From the NCBI RefSeq assembly GCF_005771525.1, contig NZ_VAVZ01000007.1:33613-97612 (forward strand): a DNA stretch of 64,000 bases. Reading direction: 5' to 3'. Source of the stretch: Nesterenkonia salmonea (lineage in GTDB: Bacteria; Actinomycetota; Actinomycetes; Actinomycetales; Micrococcaceae). Made by a program: the position numbers and the translations under genes. Below are positions 63,690-64,000 of this stretch, piece after piece. Under the pieces are notes generated by a model. That model was not told the origin of the DNA, searched no databases, and worked only from the letters and a program-made list of their open reading frames with translations. Each line of letters opens with the position of its first letter. The stretch's first letter is position 1.

Positions 63690-64000
63690 TCATCCCAATC
63701 GGGGGTGTAGGAGTTGGGGTCTGAAGCCGCCGGTCTCGAGCAGGCTTCGGGCGATGTAGTTGGTCAGGTTGCGGAACCCGAGTGCGGAGCCGCGCAGGTG
63801 TTCGAGCCGTCCGTTGAGCGCCTCGGTCGGCCCGTTGCTGGTGCCGGGTCGTTCGAAGTAGGCGAGCACGTCAGCGGCTCGCTTCTTCAGGGTCCGGCCC
63901 AGGGTGGTGAGCTCGGTGAGCACCTTGGGGACGCCGGCGCTGAGGTCGGTGATCAGCTTCTCCATGAGCTCGCGGCCACGTTGCCGGTCCTCGTGGCGAT
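63687..64000 (-). mobile_element. ISL3-family insertion sequence, one end
   Basis: The end of the element probably starts at or near GGCTCATCCC (63687), directly beside the truncated kinase gene. The remaining part lies beyond the window, so the second end and a target duplication cannot be checked. Confidence 0.6.
63690..64000 (-). CDS. ISL3-family transposase, C-terminal part
   Basis: The visible 102 codons carry the C-terminus of an ISL3 DDE transposase: RRHEDRQ-type region, ADVLAYFERPGTSNGPTEAL, NGRLEHLRGSALGFRNLTNY and IARSLLETGGFRPQL. The conserved NGPTEALNGRL block carries the last acidic catalytic residue. The frame remains open to base 64000, so the N-terminal part lies outside. The stop is at 63690-63692. 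Confidence 0.88.
   Translation of the reverse strand, partial: RHEDRQRGRELMEKLITDLSAGVPKVLTELTTLGRTLKKRAADVLAYFERPGTSNGPTEALNGRLEHLRGSALGFRNLTNYIARSLLETGGFRPQLLHPRLG

Overview
This 64-kb window is high-GC bacterial chromosome from an actinomycete, most likely the Micrococcaceae (Arthrobacter/Nesterenkonia-like). The evidence is the gene order uvrC-rapZ-yvcK-whiA followed by the gap-pgk-tpiA-secG block and the pentose-phosphate block, the mycothiol ligase gene mshC, a pupylation locus (arc-dop-pup-pafA), a fused PafBC regulator, and a Mycobacterium-like fadE5/fadA2-fabG4-htdX fatty-acid locus. I cannot name the genus from sequence alone.

Layout. 1-9965: the end of an acyltransferase gene, DNA repair (uvrC), rapZ-yvcK-whiA, superoxide dismutase, lower glycolysis and secG. 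9979-17480, opposite strand: tkt-tal-pgi-zwf-pgl, with no opcA between zwf and pgl. 17582-20253: serB, a lone ABC ATPase and a TauE/SafE permease. 20352-21919: an mgtE-mgtC magnesium locus decayed by deletions and frameshifts. 21944-28039: a LacI-type regulator divergent from a five-gene operon made of a PotABCD-type ABC transporter and an adenosine-deaminase-like enzyme, with two operator-like palindromes between them. 28040-30338: decayed sequence, an IS481-family element whose target duplication copies the 3' end of tRNA-Leu(GAG), and that tRNA. 30403-34921: ribosomal protein L31 type B, an M20 peptidase, small conserved proteins, uppP and mshC. About 34985-36540: an IS110-family element with a long upstream non-coding end where a bridge RNA would lie. 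36547-49162: PAC2 protein, HAD phosphatase, trmI, arc, dop, pup, pafA, two FKBP isomerases, pafBC, tatA and tatC. 49146-52530: transglutaminase, alpha-E and ATP-grasp genes. 52569-61386: aminopeptidase N, then a divergent beta-oxidation-type locus with a matching operator on each side. 61423 to the end: dxs, the 3' end of a sensor kinase gene, and an ISL3-family transposase gene running off the window.

How it works together. Most genes are housekeeping: glycolysis and pentose phosphate, isoprenoid (dxs) and cell-wall lipid recycling (uppP), redox defence (sodA, mshC) and Tat export. Pup is made, ligated and removed here, but no 20S proteasome genes sit in the locus and the ARC ATPase lacks the usual C-terminal docking tail, which points to proteasome-independent pupylation. 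The transporter plus deaminase operon looks like a regulated uptake and deamination route for an aminated, purine-like substrate. Several genes start 6-8 nt after a TANNNT -10 box with no ribosome-binding site, as expected for leaderless mRNAs.
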